From Stentor coeruleus (taxonomy: Eukaryota; Ciliophora; Heterotrichea; Heterotrichida; Stentoridae): DNA of 51,006 nucleotides. Under the pieces are notes generated by a model. That model was not told the DNA's origin and did not search any database. It saw only the letters and a program-made list of their open reading frames with translations. The translations under genes were made by a program, and so were the position numbers. Position 1 is the stretch's first letter, and every line of letters begins with the position of its first letter. The stretch lies in contig MPUH01000486.1 in NCBI GenBank assembly GCA_001970955.1, forward strand, positions 1-51,006, written 5' to 3'. This document shows positions 31,301 through 40,364 of the stretch, piece by piece.

Positions 31301-34300
31301 TGTATATGTGATGATGCTTTTTACAGTTCAAACTTTGTTTGTGAAGCCTGTTATTCAAGATGTGCTACTTGTACAGTAGGTTCTTACAAATGTGAAACAT
31401 GTTTAAATCCTTATAAATTACTCAATCATTTATGTATCGACCAATGTCCTACAGGTTATACAGAATCAGCCTCTACTTGTACCCAAACAACAAGTTTAAT
31501 AATAGATCTCGATCTAAGTGAAACAACCGAACTAAATACTTTCCAAGGTTTCACAATAGGTTCATTAACTGATATTTTCCCTCTTTACGATATTAACGAC
31601 CCATGGCCATCAATATACCGTGGTTATTACTTTACATCTCAATCCTACATGAGCACATCACTAATATTTTCTCCTTATCTTTCCTTATCATTATGGGTTA
31701 AAATAACATCAACAGGGACAATTTTATCAAAAAACTCAGTTTTCTCTTTATCATCAACATCATCAACTGACCTTTCCATATCTTTTACCCTTATGGACAA
31801 CTCTTTATTAACTAAAACTATATCAATAACCTCTTCACAATGGGTATATATAGGATTTTCTATATCAATAGACAATCTTTATACAGATACTTCAATAAAC
31901 TCTATTAAAGACTCAACTACTCAAACCGTCTCATCTGCATCAGGTTTTATATCAGACTCATCTAATGATAGTTTTTATATTGGAAGTTTATCTTCTGGAT
32001 TTACAGGTTTTATTTATTATATGCAAATATATAGTGAATCAGATAAAGCTTCAATAGCTTATACATTTGCATGTACAGACTGTAGCCAATGTTCTAATTG
32101 TTTAAGTACTTGTAATAACTTACAAGATCCTTTTAACTTATGTTCAGATTGCCCAGTAGATTGTGTATATGGTTGTCGAGAATCTCGTTGTGATTTATGT
32201 TCAGATCAGCTTTGTTATAATTGTATTGATCATGTTAATAATGCATGTGATCAATGTTTACCACATGCTTCTGGTATACCTTGTGATTGTGATCAAGAGT
32301 ATTATGAAGCTGATTATCGTTGTAACAAATGCTTTGATCGTTGTCTTGAATGCTCAGCTTCAGGGTATTATTGTGATATATGTAAATCCTCATATAAAAT
32401 CCTTAGCTTTTTATGTGTTAGAGAATGCCCTACAGGTTATACTTTAATTGACCCTGATTGTACTTTGCATACAGCTCAAATTTTAGATTTAGTTCTTGAT
32501 AATATTATCAACCTTAGTAATTTTTCATCATTTGATTCAGGAAGCAATAAAACAAACAATTATCCTGATTATGATGATAATGACCCATGGCCGAGTATAC
32601 TTAGAGGTTATTATTTTCATAACAAAGCTTTTATGAATGCAACTTTAGTCCTAGCACCAGTTATGTCGTTTACAATCTGGGTTAAACCTGAAGGTAATGG
32701 GATTATTATAAAAAAAACATCAACAGATTTAGTTTTTACATTAACTAAAGTGACTGGAGCTTTAGAGTTATATATTAAGCTTATTGATAATGATGATATA
32801 ACTTTATCTACAACTATTATTGATGGACAATGGGTATGTTATTCAGCTGTGATTAATATTGATAGACAACAAACTACAGTTCAAAGCTATTTAGATATCA
32901 ATCCTGCTGTATCAGATACAGGAACTAGTTATCTTTCTGATGAAAAATCATATTTATGGATCTCAGACCCTTCAGGACTAAATGGATTTTTAGGTTTTGT
33001 CTGGAAACTAAGATTTTATAACAACCCTAATACAGATTTTGCTTTACAAGCCACATCACCAACAAGTACTTGTCTTATAACCCAAAACACTCCTAGTTGT
33101 GTATCTTGTCCGACAAATTGTAATCATGGCTGTGCTGATGGTGTTTGTAACCTTTGTCAAGATAAACTTTGTTATCGTTGTAATAGTTTTACAAGTACTT
33201 GTCTTGAATGTTCTATGAATAGTACTTTGGTTAATAACATCTGCGAGTGTAATTTAGGGTTTTATCGTTATGTAAATGAATGTAAACCTTGTCATTATAC
33301 ATGTGAAGGTTGTACTGATCAGAAACTAGATTCATGTACTTCATGTTTTGATGGATTTTACTTATTAGAAGCAGGTATGTGTGGAGTTTGTGGACTTGGT
33401 TATACATTAGAAAATAATATATGTTATAAAACAAGTACTGATATTTTTTCACTTAATTTAAACAATACAATTTCAGGAACAGTTGTGGACTCAATATCTA
33501 ATATTGCTGTTGTAACTGGAGATTCATCAATTTTCTATCCAACTTATGAACATACTGACCCTTATTCTGCTTTTCTTAGAGGATTTTATTTCAATGGTAT
33601 GTCTTCTTATTTACAAATCACTGATAGCAAATTTTTATTGCCTCATATTCTGAGGTTTGATTTTTGGATAAACCCAGTTGATATTGTTAATAAAGGAGTT
33701 CTTATTTATAAATCACATATGAGTGTTTATATGAAAGATGCTGTTGTTTATATTAAATTAAACTTAACTGATGAAATTATTGAAGTCAAATGTCCTAAAA
33801 GTTTGAAAGCTTCATCATGGTCAAGAACAAGATTTTATATAAACTACTCAGCATATATTACTACATTATCTTGTAGGAATGGGGCAAGTATAAATGATGT
33901 TACAGGAAATGGGTTCTTTTTAGATAGAAACTTCCATACAGTTTTAGGATCAGATTCTATAAATTTTTTCAAAGGGTTTATTTATACTATGAAAATATAT
34001 GCTGATGTTGTTGAATCTCGACTATTGGTTGCTTGTTTTGATGGTTGTGAAGAGTGTTTTGATGATGGAAATTGTGTAGGAACTTTGGCTTCTAGCGATT
34101 TTGTTACTAGTCCAACTTTTGAAGATAGTAAAAATGAAATGTTTATATATGATAATGAAAGTCAAAACAGTATATATAATGAAGAGAAAATAATATGGGA
34201 ATATGCAGTTTTGTTTGTAACTGGGATTATTTTGTTATCATGTTTGATGAGTAAGACTATGACTAGTTTATGGGTTTTTATCAGTTACACCCAATTACTT

Positions 34301-35362
34301 TTTTACTTAATTTTATTAGATGCTCCAATCCCAACTAGATCACTTGGATTATTATTATCACTTGCATATTATAATCCTATTTTTAATGTATTTTCTATAC
34401 TTTTGACATTGAATCAAGAGAATAATATAGAAAATCTTTATAAGCTTAATACCGAAACTAATACTATTTTTGATAATACAGGAAGCGCTCTAACACTTTT
34501 AAGCATTTTTATTGTTCTCTTTGTATTTTTGGCAATCTTGAATACTATTTTCAAAAAAAATCAAAGCACTTATGGGATTATGATTACTAAACTCAATACA
34601 TTCATTAACAATTTCAAATATGGATTTATGATTCGATATTTACTTGTATTTACTTTAGAATTCGAAGTTGCTGGTATTTTTGGTATAATAAACTCTTATA
34701 ACAACACAAATTACTCAATGCTTAAAATTTCCCTTTCTATGATATTTATTTTATTAGAAATCTTTACACTTGTGCTATGCTTGAAAATTGTTATAAAGAA
34801 AAACATGGCAAATAAATATGATAAAGAAAACTTTGACATGATGTTTGATAGTCTTTTTTATGAGTTAAATACTGAATCTAAAACATTTTCTTCAGTTTTC
34901 TATGTTTGGCATCTACTTAGAAGAGGAGTAATTGGAATTGTCCTTGTGATCCTTCAGGGATTTGGATTAGGTCAAATTATAATCATTTCAGCGTTGTGTT
35001 TAGGGAATGCGTTGTTTATGATTATATTAAGACCTTATAAGAACAATATTTATAACCTTATTAGTTTTGTATCTGAGATGATTATAATGAGCATTGCTTT
35101 TTTGAATATGTGGCTGAAATTCAACTTGTCAACTGAGATAGTGAGTTTAGTGGATGTTTTGATTTACTATGGAGTTTGGGCTTTTCTTGGCTTACACCTT
35201 TTTAGCAGTTTATTATATGCAAGCTATAAGAATATCAAAAGTAAAGAACTCCTCAGCCAAGTAAAAAGTCACATAACCAGTGATAACGAGTGGTTTAACA
35301 TACCGAATCTGCCCAAAGAAAGTGATCGTAGGTCAAACAAACCTCGATCGGACAAGGTTTAA
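25397..35362 (+). CDS. giant Cys-rich / lectin-like modular membrane protein
   Basis: The ATG at 25397 opens a clear signal peptide (MLFLVLLIDLVLKANSA, then Cys). The same frame is open slightly upstream but begins only with TTG after a stop. The ectodomain alternates nine ~190-residue beta-rich, LamG/concanavalin-like modules (marked by DPW..RGYYF-type segments, e.g. NDPWPVLKRGYYF) with furin/growth-factor-receptor-like Cys modules (C..C...C..C spacing, e.g. CATCTDGSYKCSTC and CPTGYT). Module period is about 970 bases. The C terminus from ~34190 to 35240 holds about eight to nine membrane segments (e.g. YAVLFVTGIILLSCLMS, IIIISALCLGNALFMII), followed by a short basic cytosolic tail. Ciliates have many such furin-repeat membrane proteins; role and ligand are unknown, and cell-surface adhesion or sensing is inferred. 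An N at 26442 flanked by a 128-bp copy adds 43 false codons. The likely true length is 3,278 residues. Stop TAA. Confidence 0.85.
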   Translation: MLFLVLLIDLVLKANSACCLNCATIGASACSSCSSGYYMFNSLICLSSCPWGYTGSSSVCSDNGGSKTVFDIEFSTYTDLTSTTAGFFTTYGNTKFGNSNGKSLMPTKDRGFYSGTSSALKGSSTWNPSPNISFMLWVYPISEGTIFEVLNGSSFTYRLKVNGSAYTFRVILYKQDNTGTYNFELTHSTSVSGWVYIKCQSSQNTATDVLIKILKNSDEISATYSGAEFKDSVPSTWTLGSDTIGSSFQGFIYRYWVYMQTTDSNLPVVSPPACGLNQYYDGTTCQSCPGSCSTTPICTGNTCSICLNCLYCKGYGSNECYCDGTTCCQSSCSTCSTKYVCTTCASGYXLNCLYCKGYGSNECYCDGTTCCQSSCSTCSTKYVCTTCASGYTLSNGICLPNSTPTKVYQSFAGTFSGDYGNFRTGWDSTKYQFANSPETEDPIPMENRGIYFNSGKFLIYKSSLDLGSSFTIGMWAKPFTSGLFFKGTEISHDTYCFYLFYYYGSTAYYHTSTSVTTFTSWRYIALSVSTSGTTLTIKSYYDNISSYSQTLSNALFQDYSKSPLVLGKSWENMFRGFIYSISIWTQAITDFAYEYYDEACGKSQINSCLSECDYNYYLGRVCTLCNHAYSTGCVDSRTDASICKNYLCNYCSFFTETSSCSSCIANSASNPCVCNQLYYATPYQCSSCYTRCQTCSSGGYKCNTCTSSYYYVNPVCVAACPTGYTGSGNVCTLTTDSVVDLDLSSTFKLGTFSSFDIGLSTTDTFLSYDSNDPWPVLKRGYYFYPTAYMKRTLIMSPLFSMSIWVRVVSSGTILSKSNAFTLSATSTTSVSMSVTLTTTTTSSLTKTFTITNLNWVYLSFALSMISDTNTQLASYINQIAQSTIDAAGFLSDNSGYFYVGAQTGGFTGFIVRVQLYNTGTHYNDAYSLACTDCNSCSTCLSTCEIAQDPYNSCTACPGTCTKGCRENRCQLCNDGYCADCNDRVTTGCNTCTTNASGSPCTCANAYYPSNYACVSCFTRCATCTDSTYKCNSCTSTFYYLNSLCISACPTGYTTSSYVCSLSTEKILDLDLTTVYSYGTIGSVNLGSSSTSVFPNYDSNDPWAAPKRGYYFSATSYMKNTMIFSPYLSSSLWIKIISSGVILSKTNILSVQATTATSITITFTLAPNSASLTKTLTITSSSWIYIGFYLSIDSGYTQTSLNTYLSSVSQSVVSAAGFLSDSSSDLFIGASTGGFVGFIQYLQIYSTASHYNDISTLSCSDCLSLCLINQDPYNSCATCPTECTNGCRSGRCSLCTDGYCSTCSDRTTSTCTTCITNASGSNPCLCNAAYYPLNYACTLCYTRCATCTDGSYKCSTCTSSYYYFNNLCISACPNGYTESSRICTLSSESVLNLDLSTTYTTGSISTVSLGSSSTNAFPTYDNNDPWVAPLRGYYFQSASYMTTSNIVLSPFLSLNLWIKILASGSILTKTGIFTLSASSLTNIICTFTLMQSLSLSKSITITSSDWVYLGYSLSINSAYTLARLSSIMNTVSQTDVDVDGFLSDTSSIITIGASSGGFMGFLMQMKIYSTSSHMSDAYSFTCTNCFSTCSISEDPYNSCAACPGTCTNGCRSGSCSMCSDGYCKVCSDRTTTGCTTCIDNAAVVNGCTCNDGYYPSNFACVLCYPRCATCSDGSYKCNTCTSTYYFLDNLCISACPDGYTESSKICTLSSQSVFNLDLSEIYTTGTIGTVSLGSSSTNTFPTYDSNDPWVAPLRGYYFQSTSYMTTSNMVLSPFLSLNLWIKILAPGSILTKTGIFTLSASSLTNIVCTFILMQTSLLSATITITSSDWVYLGYSLSINNAYSLGRLSSIMNTVTQTNVDVDGFLSDTSSTILIGESSGGFTGFLMQIQVYSTSSHMSDANGFTCTDCFSTCLILEDPYNSCTACPGTCNNGCRSGSCSSCSDGYCSTCSDRETNECIVCISHASGSNVCICDDAFYSSNFVCEACYSRCATCTVGSYKCETCLNPYKLLNHLCIDQCPTGYTESASTCTQTTSLIIDLDLSETTELNTFQGFTIGSLTDIFPLYDINDPWPSIYRGYYFTSQSYMSTSLIFSPYLSLSLWVKITSTGTILSKNSVFSLSSTSSTDLSISFTLMDNSLLTKTISITSSQWVYIGFSISIDNLYTDTSINSIKDSTTQTVSSASGFISDSSNDSFYIGSLSSGFTGFIYYMQIYSESDKASIAYTFACTDCSQCSNCLSTCNNLQDPFNLCSDCPVDCVYGCRESRCDLCSDQLCYNCIDHVNNACDQCLPHASGIPCDCDQEYYEADYRCNKCFDRCLECSASGYYCDICKSSYKILSFLCVRECPTGYTLIDPDCTLHTAQILDLVLDNIINLSNFSSFDSGSNKTNNYPDYDDNDPWPSILRGYYFHNKAFMNATLVLAPVMSFTIWVKPEGNGIIIKKTSTDLVFTLTKVTGALELYIKLIDNDDITLSTTIIDGQWVCYSAVINIDRQQTTVQSYLDINPAVSDTGTSYLSDEKSYLWISDPSGLNGFLGFVWKLRFYNNPNTDFALQATSPTSTCLITQNTPSCVSCPTNCNHGCADGVCNLCQDKLCYRCNSFTSTCLECSMNSTLVNNICECNLGFYRYVNECKPCHYTCEGCTDQKLDSCTSCFDGFYLLEAGMCGVCGLGYTLENNICYKTSTDIFSLNLNNTISGTVVDSISNIAVVTGDSSIFYPTYEHTDPYSAFLRGFYFNGMSSYLQITDSKFLLPHILRFDFWINPVDIVNKGVLIYKSHMSVYMKDAVVYIKLNLTDEIIEVKCPKSLKASSWSRTRFYINYSAYITTLSCRNGASINDVTGNGFFLDRNFHTVLGSDSINFFKGFIYTMKIYADVVESRLLVACFDGCEECFDDGNCVGTLASSDFVTSPTFEDSKNEMFIYDNESQNSIYNEEKIIWEYAVLFVTGIILLSCLMSKTMTSLWVFISYTQLLFYLILLDAPIPTRSLGLLLSLAYYNPIFNVFSILLTLNQENNIENLYKLNTETNTIFDNTGSALTLLSIFIVLFVFLAILNTIFKKNQSTYGIMITKLNTFINNFKYGFMIRYLLVFTLEFEVAGIFGIINSYNNTNYSMLKISLSMIFILLEIFTLVLCLKIVIKKNMANKYDKENFDMMFDSLFYELNTESKTFSSVFYVWHLLRRGVIGIVLVILQGFGLGQIIIISALCLGNALFMIILRPYKNNIYNLISFVSEMIIMSIAFLNMWLKFNLSTEIVSLVDVLIYYGVWAFLGLHLFSSLLYASYKNIKSKELLSQVKSHITSDNEWFNIPNLPKESDRRSNKPRSDKV
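26314..26570. repeat. direct 128-bp repeat around single N (assembly join)
   Basis: Copies at 26314-26441 and 26443-26570 flank the N at 26442. They differ at 26377 (C) versus 26506 (T), a synonymous TGC/TGT Cys change. The period of 129 stays in frame and falsely duplicates one Cys module in the giant protein. Confidence 0.88.
29550..31480 (+). repeat. tandem near-identical ~970-bp modules inside the giant gene
   Basis: The module starting at ~29550 and that at ~30520 share long runs of near-identical DNA, especially ~29655-29860 versus ~30630-30835. Both encode DPWVAPLRGYYFQS, SPFLSLNLWIKILA and LTKTGIFTLSASSLTNI. The other modules match these two only at protein level. This points to a recent duplication or gene conversion within the gene. 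Unlike the N-flanked copies, this repeat contains many small differences and no N, so it is real. Confidence 0.85.
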
Positions 35363-37865
35363 ACCATGCCACCTTAACTATCACCCACTTTAACTTCTAA
35401 TCTTATTAAATTTATATTTATTTATTCCATTTTAGTATGCTACCCTAAAGAAAATATCTCTATACTTCTATAACACTTAAGCACTTGGATTTCATATTTT
35501 TTACTTTGCCTATATTTAAATCTATGGCTCTAATTTTATAATAAATATAGTAAGGAATACAAGAATAAGTTTCAGCTTAGTTTTTGAATTCCTTTCTACG
35601 TTAATAGTCTTGAGTCAAGCTTTTAGAAATTTGCAAGCCTTTCTCCTATTATCGATAACTTATTAAAATTAAGCTTGCCTCTTACTTGACTTGATCATAT
35701 GAATGGGATGAAGTCTTGATAGTCATCCAATGAATCCATTTCAAGTCACCATTACTTCAAAAGTTCTGAAATCAAATCTTTTATGTAGAAGGCTGCATAA
35801 ATTAATATCAAGACCGATTACTAATTGCTGATTTTTTACTAAGCTCAGAAACAAGTTCATGAATGATATCTTAACTAAGTTGAAGGATAAACTATTTTTT
35901 ATTACAAGAAGTCATATTAAAAAATAGAAAATTGCTAATGAACTTCTTCTGAAGGGTGCAAAATTGATTTATGCTCAGGCTTGTGATAAAAATTTACTTT
36001 AAAATGTATTGACCATTTCAATAAATTAAGTATCATTTCAATGCATATTAAAGTAATTTGTTGAGTTATTGTTTTCAATGATTTTAATACAACTCCTCAA
36101 GATAAACTTGGATAAATATATCTTCCCTAAAGAAATATTATATGCTTTTTTATAATAGCATNTCAAGATAAACTTGGATAAATATATCTTCCCTAAAGAA
36201 ATATTATATGCTTTTTTATAATAGCATTTTTAATGAAGCAGATACCCAAAAAAATCTTTATTTAACAAATAATAGTACAACTGGTATTCCGAAAATACTG
36301 CGCGCTCTCAGTTTATGAGTTTAATTACTCCAAAATTATTCTGAGTTCGTCGCCTATCATTCTCGGCTAGTACCATTAAAATTAGTGACTTGAAATCATC
36401 TATTTACAAGAATATAATAAAACCCTTTACTAATATTAAATACAAAAAATATAAAGACAAATTTAAAAATGCAATGATCACAGTATGAAATTAAAGCAAA
36501 TTGAAAAGAAAAAGCAAAAATATAGTGAAATAAACTTTCCATCATTGATAAAAGCTTTGCATACACTTCAAGATTTTTCAACCCATAATATTTAGTTTAA
36601 TTAGAAATTTTTATATAATTCGTGATTTGTTTTGGTGGGGATCTGATTGAATGTTCTAAATTTTTGTTGGAGTTGAAACCAAGATTAAATGAAAAGATAT
36701 GTCTGGAATAGAAACTGATAAAGAAAATTGCAAAGCTTAGCATTTCTTCAAAGCTGATTACTTTTAGATATCCAAACTATGAAAATGTTTCAATATTCTG
36801 GTAATGCGATCTCCTTTGCTAAATTATGTTTGTAATTTAAATCTTTGATTTATGACTGTGAATATAAATATAGCCAAAGTTATTTTCACTACTAGTTCAG
36901 CTTATTCTGTGCTTTTTATTGTTAGTAAATAATAACTAAGTTTACTATTGGAGGCACTATTTTGTTTACCATGTTAATCGTACTCTTTTTCCTTATGAAT
37001 ATGCATTCATCTAATACTGAAAATAATACTTAAATTTTATTCTATTAAACTTACATAAATTATAGCTTGAATGCTAATACCATAAATTATTTACTAAGCT
37101 TGTTGTCTTGAATCATCCTGTTATATATATTAAATATGTTCATTCTTAGCCATATTCCAAAAATTATATACAATTTACATAAGCACTAACTTTAATAAAA
37201 TTCAATATTCACATCTAATCCTACATCAAATCCAAATTAAAAATTATCACATCCATCAAAAAAGTTCAAATTATAACTTTTCTTTTCAAAAACAAATTTA
37301 ATTTTATCCCATAAATTTTCCCTTCTAGCATTATCTTAATAACTTCTACAAAAACTAAAAAATTCATTCATCACATCTTCCAAGATCTCCTTCTTCACCC
37401 TTCTAATTTTTTACTTTAAAATCTCAAATATAATATTCATTCACAAGACTCTATGCATATTTCAATACTAAAAATTAGCCCCTTAGCTCTTCACTTTGCT
37501 GACGTCTTTACCATTTTTCTTCTCACCATCTCTTAGTACCAAACTCAGACCCAAGCTGAAATTTTGTCTAAATCTCAGTGTTGAGTATCACGTTCCACAA
37601 ATCGACACTTTGTTCAATTCTTCAAAAATCAAACTAGTCTAATTTATATTATACTCTTTCTTGATCTTAAAATATTAATAATCCTTCAAATATCTTATAT
37701 CATTCTTCATCTCTTTAAACTCATAAAAAGCCTTTATATAAACTCCAACATCTCTAATAAAATAATTTTCCAATAAAAAATACTGTGAATCTTACCCCTA
37801 TACTTAGCACTTAAAAGCAACTATCAAATCTCAAACTTCTTCAATTCCATTAAACATTAACATAA
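35363..37865. other. 2.5-kb gene-free interval with traces of decayed coding
   Basis: No intact gene was found. At ~35760-36060 several frames keep coding-like runs between stops (e.g. IANELLLKGAKLIYAQACDK). At ~36280-36400 a run gives ENTARSQFMSLITPKLF, a stop, then VRRLSFSASTIKISDLKSS, with CpG-containing codons unusual for this AT-rich DNA. At ~36627-36800 one frame reads ECSKFLLELKPRLNEKICLE and continues with stops in between. These look like remnants of one or more dead genes, family not recognised. From ~37150 to 37865 the plus strand is G-poor, probably the promoter side of the GBP-like gene. An assembly duplication lies at 36097-36227. Confidence 0.4.
36097..36227. repeat. direct 65-bp repeat around single N (assembly join)
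   Basis: Copies at 36097-36161 and 36163-36227 are identical, with N at 36162, in non-coding DNA. Same origin as the other N-flanked duplications. Confidence 0.9.
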
Positions 37866-40364
37866 ATGACAGAAAGCGCCTACACACAGATAATAAGATT
37901 TAAAAATTCAGGGGAAATCGAACTGACAACTGAAGGGATTCAGCTTTTTCAAGCACTTCCTAAACCTATTGGCATAGTATCTATACTAGGTCCTCCATCA
38001 ACAGGTAAATCAACATTTGCGAAAAAATTATCAGGATCATCTCGAAGCCAAGAAATTTCTAGAACCCAAGGGATTTGGGCATTTACAGATATTATAAAAG
38101 TTATAAAAAGAGATAAAGACGGGACTGAACATAAAGCTGATATTCTAATAATAGATTGTGAACCTATAATATCTAGATTAGACCAAAACAAAACAAGAGG
38201 TTTAGAAATATTAACTCTTGCATGTCTTATTAGTTCTCATATAGTGTATTATGATAATCGTGCAATTCATACACAAAACATGCAAGACCTTGGTATTTTC
38301 GCAGAACTTCCAAATATGATAGAAATTCATAAACATATGGACAGCTTTAAAGCTTTACATGAATACATGCCAGTCTTGACATGGGTAATTCATGGCCCAG
38401 ACATCAAAGCTCCTGAAGAATCAGCAAGTTCATATTTAGAAAAAATACTTTCCCTTCAAAGCAATTCAGATCCTTCTAAAATCAAAACAGCTATAAAATC
38501 TTTTTTTAAGTCACGAAATTGTTTTAATGTATTATCTAACAATAAAATCCAATATCATAGACTTGTTGAATATATTCAGCAAACAACACCTAATAAGTCT
38601 ATATTAGGACTTAATATTACAGGATCAATATTATGTTCAATGATTCAAAACTATTTTTTAAGACTCCAAAACAAAAAACTTGTTATAATACAAAGTGCAT
38701 TTAATAAAGCTGTAGCTACTGAAGCTAGAAAAAATATAGAGAAATTATATGTTGGGTATTTAGAAAGTATGGGTAATATTGAAGATAAACTTCCTTGTAA
38801 TGATGAAGAGTTATGGGTAGATCATAGTGAAAATACTAAGAAAATGATAGAAAAATATAATGGGATTATGAGTGAGTATTCAGGATGTGAAGAAGTTGAT
38901 ATTGAAAAGAACACGATTTTGCATAGGACGACGAATTTTTATGAAGAGTTAAAAGAAGCAAATATGCGGAAAAGTCAAGAACTTTGTAGGGAACTGTTTA
39001 GGAAAGCTTTTGAACCTGTGAAAAAAACGGAGTTTTTTATAGAAGACCTCTCGGAAAATGAAGCTAAAATGCTTAATGGGCTTAAGAATTATTCTGAAAA
39101 AGCTCTAGGCCCTGGGTGTTTGAAAGTGGCTCTTGAAGAATTCTCGCAAATGATCCCTTTTTTTTGTAGGCATATTAGAGAAGTAAAAATTCAGCATGAA
39201 AACACTATAGAAGATTTGCAACAAGAAGTAGAAAGTCTTAAGAAAACACGTGATAAAGCAAGGCAAAACGAAAAAAAAATCAAAGAGATCCTTGATGAGA
39301 CAATAAAAAATTATGAATCTCAAATTTCGAACAAAGATAAAATTATAAGTGAAATGCAAAACTCATTTAATACTAAACAATCCGCTGCAGAAAGCAAAGT
39401 TAAAACTCTAACTCGTGAGCTTAAAGCCTTACATCAAGAACTTGACCATATACAAAAAGAAAAACAATTGCTTATAAGCATGGAAAAGGAAGCATTTTCA
39501 TGCAAAATCGACGAATACGAAGATATTATATCAAAACTCAAAGATCAAATCCAAATTCTACAATCAAAACATACAGACTTCAAAGCATATCACGAAAAAT
39601 CTTTATCAGAAAAAGATGATGAGATTTTTGAATTGAAACAAAAAGAAAAATATTCAGAAAGCGTAACTGAAAGCTTACAAGATTTTTCTATTCTAAGCAG
39701 TTTAAGAAGGGATATAAATGAAATGTTTATATTATTAGAAACTGAACAAGCTAATAATAATAAATATGCAGGGCAAATGGATAAAGTTTCTGCAATTCAA
39801 AATGAATTCAACAAATTCAGACTAAAAGAAATCGAAAATAAAAACAGACTCACTGAAGAATATGAAGAAAAAATATCATTGTTAAAAGATGAAATCGATG
39901 ACTTAACTTATCAATTAAATACATTAAAAACAAAGAAAACAAAAGAAAAATCTGTTAAAAAAGTGATTAAACAACAACAAAACGATGAAATTTTGACTAA
40001 AACATGTGATTTGGAAAAAGATAACCTAAGATTAAAAGAAAAAAATATAATATTGCAAGAATTTCTTGATAAAAGAGATGAACAGATTAAAGGATTATAT
40101 GATGTTATAGAAACTTGGAAGATAAAAGCTCAGGAAATCCAATATGATTTAGAAGATAAGCAAAATGAATTGAAAAAAGTTAAAGTTGATGTGATAGAAA
40201 TGAGGGATGATAATGATATATTAATTGGACTTATGGGGTATTCGTTGGAAATATCACAAAAGAAAAGAAATATTCAAGCTATTAGCTTGAAACAGATTGC
40301 GAACCTACAGAATAGAATGAGAGTTGTAAAAATCTTTAAAAAGTTTGGCATTCCTTTTGATTAA
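37866..40364 (+). CDS. GBP-like large GTPase with long coiled coil
   Basis: The 832-residue protein has an N-terminal guanylate-binding-protein-type G domain (~30-280) and a long helical/coiled-coil C-terminal half (~440-800). The P-loop is GPPSTGKST. The GBP-like switch I region reads ISRTQGIWAF (GBPs have TKGIWMW). The G3 position reads IIDCEP, where GBPs have DTEG, and the usual Arg-Asp (RD) base-recognition motif is not evident; the matching strand reads LTWVIHGPD. GBPs are dynamin-superfamily enzymes that assemble on membranes on GTP hydrolysis. The altered G3 suggests nucleotide binding with poor or different hydrolysis. The C-terminal portion after the coiled coil (RNIQAISLKQIANLQNRMR) is basic. 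No membrane anchor or CaaX box was seen. The ATG at 37866 is the only reasonable start. Confidence 0.75.
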   Translation: MTESAYTQIIRFKNSGEIELTTEGIQLFQALPKPIGIVSILGPPSTGKSTFAKKLSGSSRSQEISRTQGIWAFTDIIKVIKRDKDGTEHKADILIIDCEPIISRLDQNKTRGLEILTLACLISSHIVYYDNRAIHTQNMQDLGIFAELPNMIEIHKHMDSFKALHEYMPVLTWVIHGPDIKAPEESASSYLEKILSLQSNSDPSKIKTAIKSFFKSRNCFNVLSNNKIQYHRLVEYIQQTTPNKSILGLNITGSILCSMIQNYFLRLQNKKLVIIQSAFNKAVATEARKNIEKLYVGYLESMGNIEDKLPCNDEELWVDHSENTKKMIEKYNGIMSEYSGCEEVDIEKNTILHRTTNFYEELKEANMRKSQELCRELFRKAFEPVKKTEFFIEDLSENEAKMLNGLKNYSEKALGPGCLKVALEEFSQMIPFFCRHIREVKIQHENTIEDLQQEVESLKKTRDKARQNEKKIKEILDETIKNYESQISNKDKIISEMQNSFNTKQSAAESKVKTLTRELKALHQELDHIQKEKQLLISMEKEAFSCKIDEYEDIISKLKDQIQILQSKHTDFKAYHEKSLSEKDDEIFELKQKEKYSESVTESLQDFSILSSLRRDINEMFILLETEQANNNKYAGQMDKVSAIQNEFNKFRLKEIENKNRLTEEYEEKISLLKDEIDDLTYQLNTLKTKKTKEKSVKKVIKQQQNDEILTKTCDLEKDNLRLKEKNIILQEFLDKRDEQIKGLYDVIETWKIKAQEIQYDLEDKQNELKKVKVDVIEMRDDNDILIGLMGYSLEISQKKRNIQAISLKQIANLQNRMRVVKIFKKFGIPFD

